A stretch of 64,000 bases of DNA from Neurospora crassa OR74A. Taxonomy: Eukaryota > Ascomycota > Sordariomycetes > Sordariales > Sordariaceae. The stretch covers positions 9,713,917 through 9,777,916 of the forward strand of contig NC_026501.1 in assembly GCF_000182925.2 (NCBI RefSeq). Direction: 5' to 3'. Position 1 is the first letter of the stretch, and each line of letters starts with the position of its first letter. Below, piece after piece: positions 63,551 through 64,000 of this stretch. Under the pieces are notes generated by a model. That model had not been told where the DNA came from. It ran no database searches and saw only the letters and a program-made list of their open reading frames with translations. The position numbers and the translations under genes are program-made.

Positions 63551-64000
63551 ACTTACTATAATAGTAATAAATAATAATTAATATTTATAGACGGAAGTAG
63601 ATAAATATCTTATACTTACTTAATTGTAGCCTTCTCTCTTCTACTACACAAGACTAATCTACCTAAAGTTGCCTTGCAAATTAGTAATTTAATTAGCGTA
63701 CGCAGCTCGAATCGTTGCAATCCTCTTAATAATATACGTCGTCCCCGGCTGCTTATAAATACTACAAGCGATTGCCCAGAATTACCTTCCATTACTAACT
63801 AAACAAGCGGGACGGGTATTTAACTCTAGCGTATTTAATTAATTTATTTACCTCTAATAACGTAGGCGCTAAATATAATAAACCTTTATCGCCTCGCTTA
63901 TACTTTAATAGGATTTACACTTAATACTAATAGCGCTACCTTTAGTATATACTGGCGGGGGAGGGCCTACATCTTCCTCTTCGTAGTCTCCTATTATACT
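63551..64000. other. Partly degraded sequence at the window end
   Basis: Moderately AT-rich, less mutated than its surroundings between 63,620 and 63,800 (retains CTTCTCTCTTCTACTACACA and GTTGCCTTGCAAATTAG). It lies upstream of the minus-strand fossil and may include its leader. No gene recognised. Confidence 0.4.

Overview
The window looks like a piece of a filamentous ascomycete (Pezizomycotina) genome. Its genes have short spliceosomal introns of about 50-106 nt with GTRNGT-type donors and CTAAC/CTGAC branch sites. Their products are typical fungal families: a kelch/DUF3433-like membrane protein, a mitochondrial Bax-inhibitor/GHITM protein, MsrA, a secreted GH78-like glycosidase and a secreted tyrosinase. 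The rest is extremely AT-rich, TpA-rich and poor in CpA/TpG, with coding remnants broken mostly by TAG/TAA where Gln codons are expected. That is the signature of repeat-induced point mutation (RIP).

Layout. 1-44,580 is a RIP-degraded transposon arm in nine contigs joined by eight runs of exactly 100 N. It holds unidentified coding fossils (62-960, 1,180-2,100, 5,960-7,080, 12,240-13,990, 38,560-41,160), tandem arrays (242-bp, ~95-bp and 88-bp families between 8,190 and 10,430), three copies of a minus-strand Ty3/gypsy chromodomain element (16,850-19,388; 24,314-26,766; 41,268-43,785), one plus-strand gypsy element of another type (about 28,300-35,480), and a Tad-like LINE (19,520-24,157) bordered by a ~335-bp repeat also found at 14,786-15,118 and 43,786-44,120. 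A ~420-bp stretch at 14,280-14,703 has escaped mutation.

44,581-59,080 is a gene island of ordinary base composition with five genes: kelch+DUF3433-like (45,681-49,264, +), GHITM/BI-1 (50,654-51,772, +), MsrA (52,228-52,945, -), GH78-like (54,408-56,954, +) and tyrosinase (57,118-58,202, -). All five need introns, and the joints proposed here restore the reading frames. GHITM/MsrA and GH78/tyrosinase are convergent pairs. MsrA and GH78 diverge from a 1.46-kb intergenic region holding a perfect palindrome with two ACGCGT boxes.

59,081-64,000 is a second degraded arm. It starts with an 82-bp tandem duplication and contains one very long minus-strand coding fossil (about 63,550 to 59,730, roughly 1,270 codons) that is only lightly mutated towards its C-terminal end and that I could not assign to a family.

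The genes do not form an obvious pathway. GHITM and MsrA are housekeeping functions (mitochondrial membrane, oxidative repair). The GH78-like enzyme and tyrosinase are secreted and could act outside the cell on plant glycosides and phenolics, but a joint role is inference. The most unusual points are the kelch-membrane fusion, the large unassigned fossils, and the ~335-bp repeat bordering a LINE body. I found no tRNA, rRNA or CRISPR.
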